A DNA stretch of 10,852 nucleotides from Marinosulfonomonas sp. (GCA_019090845.1 JAHRVD010000184.1:1-10852), one strand, 5' to 3'; numbered from the stretch's first letter, positions 1 to 8,604 are shown. The notes: generated by a model not told the origin, from the sequence alone. A program made the numbers and translations.

Positions 1-13
1 GACACTTTGACGA

Positions 14-2113
14 GTGCTCGCTTCACCCGACATGCCGCCCGCAGAACTTATGCAGTCGTTGGTGCCCGTTTCGCTTGATCATTACGTCGGTTTTGAAGGC
101 GAGGGGGTATTTCGAACCTTTCTGGAAACGACAAGGACAGGTTACCGCTATCTGACCTTCAGCCCGGACAGCAGGCTGATTGTAGGGCAGACTTATGCGC
201 CGGTTCCCGAACCCTATTCGATTGTGCGATTTGGTCCCGAGCCGCACAATCAGGTCGCGATAACATTTGATGACGGCCCTGACCCCGACTACACGCCCCA
301 GATTTTGGACATCCTGCGGGATCGTCAGGCACCAGCGGCATTTTTCATTGTCGGCGAGAATGTACTGAAATCCCCGAATATTGTGCGCCGGATCATCGAG
401 GAAGGCCATGAAGTCGGATCACACTTGTTTTTTCACCCGGCAATCGACGAGGTGCCTGTCTACCGCGTCATGGCGGAACTTTTCGCGATGCAACGCCTGA
501 TTGCCAGCACGACGGGGCGAGGTGCGGTATTTTTTCGTGCTCCCTATGGCATTGGCGAAGAGGATATGCAGGCCGAACAGGCGCGCCCGCTGCAACTGAT
601 TTCGCAGGCCGGATATATTCATGTCGGCGGCGGCATCGCGCCCCGTGACTGGGAAAATATTGCGCCCGATGAGATAGTCAAACAGGTGCTGGATGCGCTC
701 GACCAGCAAGAAGGCCGCGTCATAAGTCTGCATGACAGTGGCGGCGATCGCAGCGCGACAGTTGGTGCCATTGGCCCGCTGATCGACCAATTGCGCGCGG
801 ACGGTTACTCGATTGTATCATTGGCCCAGATGTTGGGCACGACGCGGGACGCGATAATGCCACCGACAAATGGCGCAGGTGAGACATTCACCCGCTATTC
901 CTTTGGGGTTTTCACATTCGCTGGCACTGGTGCTGTCATGATATTCTGGGCGGCGGTTCTGATCGGGACGATACGTTCGCTCGGGGTGATGTTGCTTGCA
1001 CTGCGCCGCCGCCACTTCTCGGTTCCTGACGACGGTTATTTGCCTTCGGTCGTGGTTGTCATTCCGGCCTTTAATGAAGAATCTGGTATTCTGGATTGTC
1101 TGTCGCATGTTCTGGCATCAGATTTCCCTGACCTGTCGGTGATTGTCGTGGACAACAACTCTAGCGATCAGACCAGCGCGCGGGTAACCGGGGCTTACGG
1201 CAACGATCCGCGGGTAAGGCTGATCCATCAGCCCATTCCCGGGAAATCTGCCGCACTTAATATGGCATATGAGCAGATCACCGCAGAGGTTGTCGTCGCC
1301 ATCGATGCGGACACGGTGATCCTGCCTGATGCGATTTCCAGACTGGTTGGGGCGTTTCGTGATCCCAAGGTTGGTGCGGTTGCAGGCAACGTGAAAGTCG
1401 GGAACCGGCATAACCTGCTAAGTGTGCTGCAGGCGCTGGAATATATCACAGCGCAGAATATTGACCGGCGGGCCTATGAAACGATCCGTGGGATACTTGT
1501 GGTTCCCGGCGCGATTGGTGCGTGGCGCGCCCAGGCGGTTCGAAAAGCCGGGCTTTATAGCAGCGACACTGTGACAGAGGACGCCGATCTTACAGTGGCG
1601 CTGAGCCGGGCCGGTTACCGCGTTTTGTTTGAGGAAAACGCAATTGCCCTAACCGACGCGCCGGATCGCCTGAGGGGGTTTTTGCGTCAGCGCTTGCGCT
1701 GGATTTTCGGCATGTTGCAAACTGCGTGGAAACACCGGGGCGCTTATCGGCAGGCCAGGGGTGTCGGGCTTTTGGCAATCCCGGATTTGATTTTCTTTGG
1801 CTTCATCTTTGGGCTGATGGCGCCGATCGCGGATTTCGTTTTTCTGGGGACGTTGTTGAACGGTGCCGTTAATCTTATTGCCGATCAGACAATCGCATGG
1901 ACCCGGTCGATGACCTACATCGTGTCGGGGTATCTGGCCTTGCCAATTCTGGATTTCATAATTGCGGCGGTGGCATTTGGTTTTGAGCGTCGTGAACGAA
2001 AATCGCTGTTGCTCTTGCTGCCGCTTCGCCACCTGATCTACCGGCCGATACTTTATTTCTGCGTCTACCGTGCAATCGCTCGCGCATTGCTGCGCCCGCT
2101 TGTGAAGTGGTGA
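14..2113 (+). CDS. Polysaccharide deacetylase (CE4/NodB) - family 2 glycosyltransferase fusion, probably 5'-truncated
   Basis: This 699-residue reading predicts a membrane enzyme combining a polysaccharide N-deacetylase with a processive, NodC/PgaC-like glycosyltransferase, so it probably makes or edits an N-acetylhexosamine polymer. The deacetylase shows TFDDGPD (84-90), metal-site HxxxH (137-141), RAPYG (175-179), DW (212-213) and LHD (239-241). A membrane segment (about 302-330) leads to the glycosyltransferase: IPAFNEE (350-356), DAD (431-433), TEDAD (521-525) and QRLRW (559-563). Three hydrophobic stretches follow at about 584-622, 635-658 and 665-693. Every catalytic motif is intact. 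The start is doubtful: GTG at 14, ATG at 32 and ATG at 50 all lack a ribosome binding site, and a TGA lies in frame at 8-10. Residues 5-75 resemble the linker that follows the GH18 domain in longer GH18-CE4-GT2 proteins, as I recall them. The true gene may therefore begin upstream, with a frameshift or stop near the window edge. Confidence 0.88.
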   Translation: MLASPDMPPAELMQSLVPVSLDHYVGFEGEGVFRTFLETTRTGYRYLTFSPDSRLIVGQTYAPVPEPYSIVRFGPEPHNQVAITFDDGPDPDYTPQILDILRDRQAPAAFFIVGENVLKSPNIVRRIIEEGHEVGSHLFFHPAIDEVPVYRVMAELFAMQRLIASTTGRGAVFFRAPYGIGEEDMQAEQARPLQLISQAGYIHVGGGIAPRDWENIAPDEIVKQVLDALDQQEGRVISLHDSGGDRSATVGAIGPLIDQLRADGYSIVSLAQMLGTTRDAIMPPTNGAGETFTRYSFGVFTFAGTGAVMIFWAAVLIGTIRSLGVMLLALRRRHFSVPDDGYLPSVVVVIPAFNEESGILDCLSHVLASDFPDLSVIVVDNNSSDQTSARVTGAYGNDPRVRLIHQPIPGKSAALNMAYEQITAEVVVAIDADTVILPDAISRLVGAFRDPKVGAVAGNVKVGNRHNLLSVLQALEYITAQNIDRRAYETIRGILVVPGAIGAWRAQAVRKAGLYSSDTVTEDADLTVALSRAGYRVLFEENAIALTDAPDRLRGFLRQRLRWIFGMLQTAWKHRGAYRQARGVGLLAIPDLIFFGFIFGLMAPIADFVFLGTLLNGAVNLIADQTIAWTRSMTYIVSGYLALPILDFIIAAVAFGFERRERKSLLLLLPLRHLIYRPILYFCVYRAIARALLRPLVKW

Positions 2114-2133
2114 TAGCGCTTAGGCAGGGCTGA

Positions 2134-2167
2134 ATGGAAAGCCGCGGGTTAATGCGCAGCTTTCCAT
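2134..2167. terminator. Inverted repeat between convergent genes, possible bidirectional terminator
   Basis: ATGGAAAGC (2134-2142) pairs perfectly with GCTTTCCAT (2159-2167), and an inner CGC/GCG (2143-2145 with 2154-2156) can extend the stem across a two-base bulge. It lies between the stop of the deacetylase-glycosyltransferase gene and the stop of the convergent lipoprotein gene. Neither side has a strong T-tract, so the terminator role is inferred mainly from position. Confidence 0.45.
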
Positions 2168-2175
2168 CCGTTAGA

Positions 2176-2781
2176 TTAAAATACCCGGCAACCAGAATCT
2201 GTCAGTTCGCCCGGATCTACCTTATGGTTTGGACCCGGATTGATGATGACCGTGTGCATTGCCGTGATACGACGCGCACATGCGGTTGAAACGCTGGCAG
2301 TTTGTTTGCGTCCGCCAACATAGATATCAAGCCAGGCATGCCCCAGATGGCCGGTATGGCAGGGGCCGTCCTGCGGACGGTTTCCGTCGCCGCAGACATC
2401 CTCGACGATTGCGTATTTACGCAGTCTTTCAAGGTAGAAACGCGTGCCCGCCGGATAGTCGAGTGTTTGGCGTCCGCCCTTGATTGTGTGGCCAACGGCT
2501 ATTGTGATCGGGTCCCGATAGGTGCCAGTTCCGCCTGCTCGGCTGTGGATCACCGGCTTGGAAATAGCGGCCGATCCGGGCGGTGTGTTGTCCCAGTAAC
2601 TATAGCCGGTAAGGTAGGCTTTGAACCGGGTTTCGGCTGGTTGGTTTCTGCTGGACTGAACAATCGTCGCAGGGCTTGCTTTGGCGGAATTCCGGCTGAC
2701 CGGAGGTGTCGTGTCCATACAGGAAACCAGAAAAATAGAGGCTGACAGGGTTGCAAAAAAACCCTTCGCAAGAATGGTCAT
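2176..2781 (-). CDS. Lipoprotein with probable double-psi beta-barrel (RlpA/expansin-like) domain
   Basis: The 201-residue product has a lipoprotein signal: a short basic N-terminus, a hydrophobic stretch (about 8-19) and the lipobox LVSC (18-21), so Cys21 should be lipidated. A low-complexity Ser/Pro/Thr/Ala linker runs to about residue 50. The C-terminal domain carries a YSYWDN stretch (60-65), GGTGTYRDPIT (83-93), AIVEDVC (124-130) and HAWLDIYVGG (148-157), with further cysteines at 141, 168 and 198 that could form disulfides in the periplasm. I recognise this pattern as resembling secreted double-psi beta-barrel proteins (RlpA, expansin or barwin-like), which act on or bind cell-wall glycans; this is fold-level recognition only. 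No enzymatic activity can be assigned. The start is supported by GAAGG eight bases upstream of the ATG. It converges with the polysaccharide gene, so the two are not co-transcribed. Confidence 0.8.
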   Translation of the reverse strand: MTILAKGFFATLSASIFLVSCMDTTPPVSRNSAKASPATIVQSSRNQPAETRFKAYLTGYSYWDNTPPGSAAISKPVIHSRAGGTGTYRDPITIAVGHTIKGGRQTLDYPAGTRFYLERLRKYAIVEDVCGDGNRPQDGPCHTGHLGHAWLDIYVGGRKQTASVSTACARRITAMHTVIINPGPNHKVDPGELTDSGCRVF

Positions 2782-3015
2782 GATTTTTGCCTTCGTGTTT
2801 TGGCGCGTGAACGCAGCGTTGCTGGATAACTCGCGAACCTACCCGAGCATTTGTTCGTAGCAAGGGTTGTTCAAAAATGTGGCAGGAATGTGCAGAAATT
2901 CGCCGGTGGTGATAAGTCTTGGGTTGGCAAGTTCACCTATTCCGGCTGTGCATGTCTGACTTGCAAAGGGTCGGCAGGCCTTGCAACTGAACGACCCGGT
3001 TATCAGTTAGTCGGG
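2782..3015. other. Spacer between divergent lipoprotein and hemerythrin genes
   Basis: This 234-base stretch must hold promoters for both divergent genes, but I cannot assign -35/-10 boxes with confidence. Short repeats are visible: CTTGCAA at 2960-2966 and again at 2980-2986 (20-base period), TTGTTC at 2851-2856 and 2867-2872, and an inverted pair GGGTCG (2968-2973) / CGACCC (2992-2997) just before the hemerythrin start. Reading frame +1 stays open from an ATG at 2851 into the hemerythrin gene, but that extension is not protein-like. Confidence 0.4.
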
Positions 3016-3579
3016 ATGAATTTAACATTACAGTTAAGGGAAGGTTTGCCAGAAGATATGCAAACCTTGCTGCGGGACTATCCACGCGAGGCGTGGCCGG
3101 AAAACCCGCATTTCGCGCGTTCTGTTCAAAATTGGATGGGGGCACATCAGATGTTTCGCCGACTTGCCGGGATAACACGCGCCGATACCGAGGCGTATTT
3201 GGATAACACCGCGTCGTCCGGTGCCTTTGCAAGCCGCATGTCCTATTACGGTGATCTGCTGGTTAGAAACCTGCACGGACATCATTCATGGGAAGATCAT
3301 GCGTTTTTTCCCGAGATGCGCCGGGCTGACGGCCGGTTTGAGCAGGGGCTGGAAACGCTTGAGGCGGACCATGTGCAGCTGGATGAAACGCTTGATCGGT
3401 TTACGCGGGCTGCTAATCGGGCGATCAAACTGATCCAGCTTGATGAAAAACAAGTGCGCGGTGAGGTTGGTGAATTGCACGGTTGTGCGCAGGATATCGA
3501 AGGGTTCCTTGCACGCCACTTGCCAGATGAAGAAGAACTGGTCGTGCCGATCATATTGCACCACAAACTGCGCGGATGA
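3016..3579 (+). CDS. Hemerythrin-like HHE-domain protein
   Basis: The 187-residue product is a predicted all-helical cytoplasmic protein with a hemerythrin-type di-iron site. Candidate ligands lie in the expected order: His44 (GAHQMF), the HGHHSWEDH cluster (87-95, with His89/His90 and Glu93), His119 in ADHVQLDE, and His168 in HLPDEEE (168-174). Such proteins bind O2 or NO or take part in iron or redox sensing; the physiological role here is not shown. It resembles single-domain hemerythrin proteins common in Rhodobacteraceae, whose N-terminus begins close to the chosen ATG. The frame is open from 2851, but the preceding 55 residues look non-coding, so I place the start at 3016. The ribosome binding site there is poor (only GTCGGG directly before ATG). 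It is alone on this strand, divergent from the lipoprotein and convergent with the transporter operon. Confidence 0.87.
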   Translation: MNLTLQLREGLPEDMQTLLRDYPREAWPENPHFARSVQNWMGAHQMFRRLAGITRADTEAYLDNTASSGAFASRMSYYGDLLVRNLHGHHSWEDHAFFPEMRRADGRFEQGLETLEADHVQLDETLDRFTRAANRAIKLIQLDEKQVRGEVGELHGCAQDIEGFLARHLPDEEELVVPIILHHKLRG

Positions 3580-3580
3580 T

Positions 3581-3619
3581 ATTGGGGTGCCCTGTTAAAC
3601 GGGGCGCCCCTGACCCAAT
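3581..3619. terminator. Inverted repeat between convergent genes, possible bidirectional terminator
   Basis: GGGGTGCCC (3584-3592) pairs with GGGCGCCCC (3602-3610) with one G-T wobble, leaving a nine-base loop. An outer ATTGGG (3581-3586) / CCCAAT (3614-3619) pairing is an alternative. It fills the 48-base gap between the hemerythrin stop and the stop of the last transporter gene. There is no strong T-run on either side. Confidence 0.55.
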
Positions 3620-3627
3620 TGAAGTAA

Positions 3628-4746
3628 TTAAAAATCGCCGATCGTGCTGCGAAACCTTGCCAGCGCCAGTGCGAACAGAACCGATCCGATGACTGCCAGT
3701 GCCAGAAATTGTGGCCAGACATTTTCTAGCCCCGCGCCTCGAAAAAGGATCGCCTGCGCCATTGCCACAAAATGCGTCGTTGGTGCTGCCTGCATGATGA
3801 ATTGCACAACTTCAGGCATACTTTCGCGCGGTGTGGTGCCGCCTGACAGCATCTCCAACGGCAATAGGACAAGCATCAGCAAAAGCCCGAACTGGGGCAT
3901 CGAGCGGGCAAGGGTGGCAAGAAGCACACCCATGGATGTCGTGGCAAACAGATGCAGCGTGGTTCCGGCCATGAATAAGCCAAGCGAGCCCGCAATCGGC
4001 ACATTAAGCACTTGCTGGATCATCACAGTCAAAGCAAACGACGTTGCAACAAAAACCACGATCCCCATCGACAAAACCTTGCTTGTCATAATTTCAGTCA
4101 CGGTGACGGGCATCACCAGCAGGTGCTCGATGGTTCCGTGTTCGCGCTCGCGGATCAGGGCGGCGCCGGTCAATATGATTGAAAGCATCGTGACAACCGA
4201 AATCAGTTCGATCACCGAGGCAAACCAGCGATTGCTCAGTTCCGGATTAAACCGAGCGCGTAAGGCCAGATTTACCGGCGGCACGCTGACATCCCGGTAG
4301 CGCTGCACAAATCCCTGCACCTCGCCCAGCACGATTGCTTGCACATAGCCGCTGCCGGTGAACGCCTGCGTCATTCGGGTTGCATCAACATTCAATTGGA
4401 TAGCGGGCTGTTTGCCAGCCAGCACATCGCGCTGAAATCCCGGCGGGATGTCGAGTGCAAATGTGTCCAGACCGGCGTCCATTCTTGCATCCATCTGAGC
4501 CTGATTGATCAGTTTTGGGCGCAGAAAAAACGGCGGATAGAACGCATCAGCGATACGGACAGACAGCGGCGAGCGATCTTCGTCCACAATGGCAATCGGG
4601 GCTTTGTTCAATGTTTCAGGAAGGGCCACCGCGGCTGAATAAATCTCAAGCGAGAAGGCATAGACAATCAGGATCATCATCACCGGGTCACGCAGCAGGC
4701 TGCGCATTTCCTTGACGCAGAGATGGGCGATGTTTCTGAGCCCCAT
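3628..4746 (-). CDS. yhhJ: ABC-2 type permease, YhhJ-like
   Basis: The 372-residue product is an inner-membrane half-permease of the ABC-2 family, resembling E. coli YhhJ in length and context. One N-terminal transmembrane segment (about 20-41) is followed by a large periplasmic domain to about 172, then hydrophobic segments at about 176-198, 222-244, 250-278, 284-300 and 343-364. The ABC-2 landmark EREHGTIEHLLVMP (200-213) follows the second segment. It contains no ATPase domain, so it should pair with the adjacent RbbA-like protein. The frame is open to 4803, but I choose ATG 4746: it has AGGAG eight bases upstream, lies two bases after the RbbA stop, and yields the family-like N-terminus. 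It is last in the operon and its sequence is clearly paralogous to the permease part of its neighbour. The substrate is unknown. Confidence 0.88.
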   Translation of the reverse strand: MGLRNIAHLCVKEMRSLLRDPVMMILIVYAFSLEIYSAAVALPETLNKAPIAIVDEDRSPLSVRIADAFYPPFFLRPKLINQAQMDARMDAGLDTFALDIPPGFQRDVLAGKQPAIQLNVDATRMTQAFTGSGYVQAIVLGEVQGFVQRYRDVSVPPVNLALRARFNPELSNRWFASVIELISVVTMLSIILTGAALIREREHGTIEHLLVMPVTVTEIMTSKVLSMGIVVFVATSFALTVMIQQVLNVPIAGSLGLFMAGTTLHLFATTSMGVLLATLARSMPQFGLLLMLVLLPLEMLSGGTTPRESMPEVVQFIMQAAPTTHFVAMAQAILFRGAGLENVWPQFLALAVIGSVLFALALARFRSTIGDF

Positions 4747-4748
4747 GA

Positions 4749-7490
4749 TCAGCGCTCCTGCTTTTTCAGGACCAGCGCGGTCAGAATAATCAGGACCGGC
4801 CAAGTGACAACCAGCGCAAAGAACGGTGCGCCCAGATCGGCAAATCCCAGACCTTTGGAAAACACGCCTCGGGCGATGGTCAGAAAATGGGTGGTCGGGT
4901 AAATCGCACCAATGATCCGCCCGGGGCCTTCAAGTGAGGACACCGGGTCGATCATGCCCGAATAGGTTACCGCGGGCAGAAGGGTGATAAGTGCTGTGCC
5001 AAACAACGCCGCAATCTGGGAGCGCATGAAAGAAGAGATCAGCAGACCAAGTGCCGTTGCTGCCGCAACATACAGCACCGATGCAAAGAACAGGGTGACA
5101 AAATCACCCGTCAGCGGCACGCCAAATATCGTCACCGCCATCAGTGTCAGCAACAGGAAACTGACCGTGGACAGGGCGATATAGGGCATCTGCTTGCCCA
5201 GTGCGAATTCCAGCTTTGTGGTGGGGGTGACGTAGAAATTGGTGATTGAGCCAAGCTCTTTTTCCCGCACCACGCTAAGGGCTGCCAACATCGCCGGGAT
5301 CATCATCAGCAGGATCGGGATAACCGCGGGCACCATGGCGATCAGGCTTTTGACCTCCGGGTTGTAGCGAAACCGGGTTTGGACAACGGCGGGCCCGGCA
5401 AACAGTTCGCCCATGCCAGCCTGCGCCGCTTTAAACCCTAGCCAATGGGCGTGCATCCCCAGAACATAACCTTGCGCTGTTTCGGCGCGCATCGGCATTG
5501 CGCCGTCCAGCCATGCGCCTATTTCCACCGGGCGGCGCCGGGCGATATCGGCGGCAAAACCGTGCGGAATTTCCAGCCCCAGTGAAAGCTCGCCCGAGCG
5601 CATTCGGGCATCCATTTCTGCGGGGCTGCTGATCGGTGGCTGTTCGATAAAATACGGCGACCCAGACAGATTCTGCACATATTCGCGGCTGAGCGCGGTC
5701 TGGTCGCGGTCCAGAACGCCAAAGCGCATATCTTTGACGTCAAGATTTATGCCGTAGCCCATTACAAACATCAGGATAACGCTGCCAACAAGTGCAAGCG
5801 TCAGGCGGATCGGGTCGCGTCGCAGTTCCAGTTGCTCACGGCGCGCAATACTGGCGATGCGACCAAAGCTGGGAAAGGTAAAGGCACGGTCATCGCGCCC
5901 GGCGGTGGTTTTTGTCGCCACAGTTACTGGCGGCGGCGCAACTTGTTCATCACCGTTCAGGAAATCTATAAAAGCGTCTTCCAGTGTGTCGGCATTATGT
6001 TGCGCGCACAAGGCGTCCGGCGTGTCGACGGCCAACACGCGGCCCTCATTCATCAGGGCGACGCGGTGGCAGCGTTCAGCTTCGTTCATAAAATGGGTCG
6101 AGACAAAAATTGTCACCCCTTCCTGATCAGCCAGATCAATCAGGTGACGCCAGAACCGGTTGCGCGTTACCGGGTCCACGCCCGAGGTTGGCTCATCAAG
6201 GATCAACACTTCGGGGGAATGAATAAGTGCAACCGCCAGCGACAGGCGTTGGCGCTGGCCAAGTGGCAGGCGGGGGGGCAGGGCGTTCAGCACCCCGGTC
6301 AGATCAAAGCGGTCGGCCAACGCGTCAACACGCGCGCGGATCCGTAATTCGGGCACATGGAACAGACGGGCGTGCAGGACTAGATTCTGGCGCACGGTCA
6401 GCTCAGGATAAAGCGAAAACGACTGGGACATGTAGCCAACGCGACGCCGCGTGGCGAGATCATGAGGATCAAGCGGGTGATCAAATAACCACGCTTGTCC
6501 AGCACTTGGCGCCAGCAAACCGGTCAGCATTTTCATCGTGGTGGTCTTGCCACAGCCATTGGGCCCGACAAAGCCGAAAATTTCGCCTTTGCGGATTTTG
6601 AAACTGACGTCGTTCACAGCCGTAAAATTGCCGAAACTCATCGTCAGATCTCGCGCCTCGATGGCAATATCGTCCTGAACCGGAACGTCCTTGGCGGTGA
6701 CGATAACCGCGTTTTCGGTCTGCCGTTTGCTTGCGGGAAGCACGGCGATATAGGCCTCTTCCATTGTCGCGGTTCCGGTTTTTTGCAACAGCTCTTCGGG
6801 TGTGCCCGTGGCCAGAACCTTGCCGTCGTCCATCGCCACCAACCAGTCAAAGCGCCGGGCTTCGTCCATATAGGATGTGGCGACCAACACGCTCATCTGC
6901 GGCAGTTTTTCCCGGATACCGTCGATCAAATCCCAGAACTGGCGGCGCGACAGCGGGTCGACACCGGTTGTCGGCTCGTCAAGGATCAGCACCTCGGGAT
7001 CATGGATCAGCGCGCAGCACAGGCCAAGTTTTTGTTTCATGCCGCCCGATAGTTTGGACGCAGGGCGGTCAAGAAACGGGTGCAGACCGGTGGCCTTGGT
7101 CAGCCTGTCAATACGGCGTTTGCGTTCTTCAGTATCCTGCCCGAACAACCGCGCGAAAAAGTCGATGTTTTCGCGCACCGACAATATCGGATAAAGATTG
7201 CGCCCCAACCCCTGGGGCAGATAGGCAACCTTGCGAACCATCTCGCGCCGGTGGCGCGCATTTGCCATATCTCCACCGTCCAGCGTGATCTGGCCCTGCT
7301 GGACTTTCCGCGCACCGGCCAAAAGCGCAAGCAGGCTGGATTTTCCAACCGCATCCGGGCCGATCAGCCCGGCCATGCAGCCCGCAGGAATTTCAAAAGA
7401 AATATCGTCAAGTGCAGAAACCGCACCATATTTCAGGGTCACATTGGCCAGACTTGCGATTGGCCGCTGTGATCGGGCGTCAGATGTCAT
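4749..7490 (-). CDS. rbbA: RbbA-like protein: two ABC ATPase domains fused to an ABC-2 permease
   Basis: The 913-residue product matches E. coli RbbA (about 911 residues) in domain order. ATPase domain 1 has Walker [10 protein letters not shown] (44-52), signature LSGGMKQ (147-153) and Walker B VLILDEP (167-173). Domain 2 has GPNGCGKTT (309-317), a degenerate signature LPLGQRQR (408-415), VLILDEP (428-434) and switch His466. The position in domain 1 matching His466 is Ser206. The C-terminal permease has a first membrane segment at about 563-581, a periplasmic domain to about 715, the landmark VREKELGSI (741-749) and further segments at about 717-740, 770-790, 796-821, 826-845 and 888-908. E. 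coli RbbA was described as a ribosome-bound ATPase, yet its fusion to a permease between adaptor and second permease genes suggests an exporter. The start overlaps the adaptor stop as ATGA (7487-7490) and has no strong ribosome binding site, suggesting translational coupling. Substrate unknown. Confidence 0.92.
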   Translation of the reverse strand: MTSDARSQRPIASLANVTLKYGAVSALDDISFEIPAGCMAGLIGPDAVGKSSLLALLAGARKVQQGQITLDGGDMANARHRREMVRKVAYLPQGLGRNLYPILSVRENIDFFARLFGQDTEERKRRIDRLTKATGLHPFLDRPASKLSGGMKQKLGLCCALIHDPEVLILDEPTTGVDPLSRRQFWDLIDGIREKLPQMSVLVATSYMDEARRFDWLVAMDDGKVLATGTPEELLQKTGTATMEEAYIAVLPASKRQTENAVIVTAKDVPVQDDIAIEARDLTMSFGNFTAVNDVSFKIRKGEIFGFVGPNGCGKTTTMKMLTGLLAPSAGQAWLFDHPLDPHDLATRRRVGYMSQSFSLYPELTVRQNLVLHARLFHVPELRIRARVDALADRFDLTGVLNALPPRLPLGQRQRLSLAVALIHSPEVLILDEPTSGVDPVTRNRFWRHLIDLADQEGVTIFVSTHFMNEAERCHRVALMNEGRVLAVDTPDALCAQHNADTLEDAFIDFLNGDEQVAPPPVTVATKTTAGRDDRAFTFPSFGRIASIARREQLELRRDPIRLTLALVGSVILMFVMGYGINLDVKDMRFGVLDRDQTALSREYVQNLSGSPYFIEQPPISSPAEMDARMRSGELSLGLEIPHGFAADIARRRPVEIGAWLDGAMPMRAETAQGYVLGMHAHWLGFKAAQAGMGELFAGPAVVQTRFRYNPEVKSLIAMVPAVIPILLMMIPAMLAALSVVREKELGSITNFYVTPTTKLEFALGKQMPYIALSTVSFLLLTLMAVTIFGVPLTGDFVTLFFASVLYVAAATALGLLISSFMRSQIAALFGTALITLLPAVTYSGMIDPVSSLEGPGRIIGAIYPTTHFLTIARGVFSKGLGFADLGAPFFALVVTWPVLIILTALVLKKQER

Positions 7491-8563
7491 TGGGGAAGCT
7501 GAACCTGAAACATCTCGGGCCAGTCAGCCGCAGCATCTGTGCGCACATAGGCCATGCCGGGCAGGCCAGTTTTGACCAGCTTAAGATAACGTTCAAGCAA
7601 GTCGCGGTCGACCCGGGCGCGGATGGGAAACATCAGTTTGGCGCGCTCGTCCTGGGTCTCTATGGTTTTTGGGGTGAATTGCGCCACATCTGAAACGAAT
7701 GAAATTCTGGCCGGGATCACGAATTGCGGTGCGACATCCAGCACGATGCGGGCCTCGTCATCCAGCGCAATCAGCCCGGCCTGTGCTGTGGGCAAAAAGA
7801 AAGTCATATAGACGTCTGTCAGATCGACCATGTTCAAAATCACACCGCCGCCGGGCACAATCTCGCCCGGACGAACCACCAGATATTGCACCCGTCCGTT
7901 ACGGGGTGCCCTAAGCAGGCCCTCGTCGATATCGGTTTTAATTCGTCCGATAGTTGCCTGCGCTGCCTGAACATCGGCATTTGCACCGACGACCTGCGCC
8001 TGCGCCGCTCTGATCGCGGCCTGAACGGCTGCCATCTGTGCTTCGCCCGCGCTGACGGCGGCAAGTGCGCTTTGATAGCGCGCTGTATCTTCATCCAGAC
8101 GCTGCTGGGTGGCGACCTTGTCTGCCACCAGTTCGCGGGTCCGTCCAAGTTGATTTTGCGCGCTGTTCAGTTCTGCTCGCCGTTGCAGAACGACGGCCTG
8201 CGCCGCGCGCAGTTCAGCCTGACGCTGAACCACAAAATTCTGTGCTATATCAATGCCGGTCGTTGCTTTTTGAAGGTAGGCTTGGGCCTCTTGCAGGCGG
8301 GCTTGCAGGTTCGAAGTATCCATCCGCGCCAGCGCCTGGCCGACTGTTACGAATTCGCCTTCGGTTACCATAATGTCCTCGACCCTGCCGGGGATCATCG
8401 AGGCAAGGTCAATCTCGACCGCCTCCACCCGGCCATTGCCGCCCGCAACGCCCTCTGGCAGGTCGCCGTTTTCTGTCGATTGCCAGAAATAAAACGCTGC
8501 GCCAAAGACCAGCGCGGCCAGTGCCAAGTAGAGCAAGCGGGTTTTTGATGCGTTGGTCATCAT
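7487..8563 (-). CDS. yhiI: HlyD-family periplasmic adaptor, YhiI-like
   Basis: The 358-residue product is a membrane-fusion adaptor that should link the inner-membrane ABC complex to the outer membrane or periplasm. It has one N-terminal transmembrane anchor (about 9-27), a first half-lipoyl motif (about 44-82, including [11 protein letters not shown]), a long Ala/Gln-rich alpha-helical hairpin (about 85-212), the second half-lipoyl motif (about 217-248, LRAPRNGRV) and a beta-barrel region (about 250-342). The start is ATG 8563, with AAGGA eight bases upstream; a second ATG follows immediately at 8560. It lies 41 bases after the SDR gene and overlaps the RbbA-like gene by four bases. The ribosome binding site sits inside copy B of a 23-bp repeat, so anything bound there could affect both transcription and translation. 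E. coli YhiI is the positional equivalent. Confidence 0.9.
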   Translation of the reverse strand: MMTNASKTRLLYLALAALVFGAAFYFWQSTENGDLPEGVAGGNGRVEAVEIDLASMIPGRVEDIMVTEGEFVTVGQALARMDTSNLQARLQEAQAYLQKATTGIDIAQNFVVQRQAELRAAQAVVLQRRAELNSAQNQLGRTRELVADKVATQQRLDEDTARYQSALAAVSAGEAQMAAVQAAIRAAQAQVVGANADVQAAQATIGRIKTDIDEGLLRAPRNGRVQYLVVRPGEIVPGGGVILNMVDLTDVYMTFFLPTAQAGLIALDDEARIVLDVAPQFVIPARISFVSDVAQFTPKTIETQDERAKLMFPIRARVDRDLLERYLKLVKTGLPGMAYVRTDAAADWPEMFQVQLPQ

Positions 8564-8564
8564 C

Positions 8565-8587
8565 GCGGTAATCCTTAATCTCGTTCA
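8565..8587 (-). repeat. Imperfect 23-bp direct repeat, copy B (before adaptor start)
   Basis: This copy matches 9484-9506 at 20 of 23 positions in the same orientation. It begins two bases upstream of the adaptor start codon and includes that gene's AAGGA ribosome binding site. Read on the minus strand its core is GAGATTAAGGATTACCGC. The function is unknown; it could be an operator, or a duplicated leader segment. Confidence 0.6.
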
Positions 8588-8604
8588 CGCACAAGCGCTC
8601 GATG

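Noticed and set aside
2302..2745. Open frame of 147 codons on the plus strand
   Set aside because: It lies antisense to the lipoprotein gene, which has a signal peptide, ribosome binding site and domain pattern. The plus-strand product has no recognisable features.
2851..3015. N-terminal extension of the hemerythrin protein from an upstream ATG
   Set aside because: The 55 extra residues do not resemble the family and occupy the divergent promoter region. The family N-terminus fits the ATG at 3016.
3644..4300. 218-codon plus-strand frame inside the YhhJ-like gene
   Set aside because: It is an antisense shadow of a clear ABC-2 permease and has low-complexity Ser/Thr/Arg composition.
4747..4803. 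19-residue N-terminal extension of the YhhJ-like permease
   Set aside because: It would overlap the end of the RbbA-like gene. The ATG at 4746 has a good AGGAG and the expected N-terminus.
6495..7288. Plus-strand frames of about 185 codons opposite the RbbA ATPase domains
   Set aside because: They are antisense to intact Walker and signature motifs, have no ribosome binding sites, and their composition is that of reversed coding sequence.
7724..8548. 274-codon plus-strand frame opposite the adaptor gene
   Set aside because: The antisense product is Cys/His/Arg-rich with no domain. The minus strand encodes a complete HlyD-type adaptor with a ribosome binding site.
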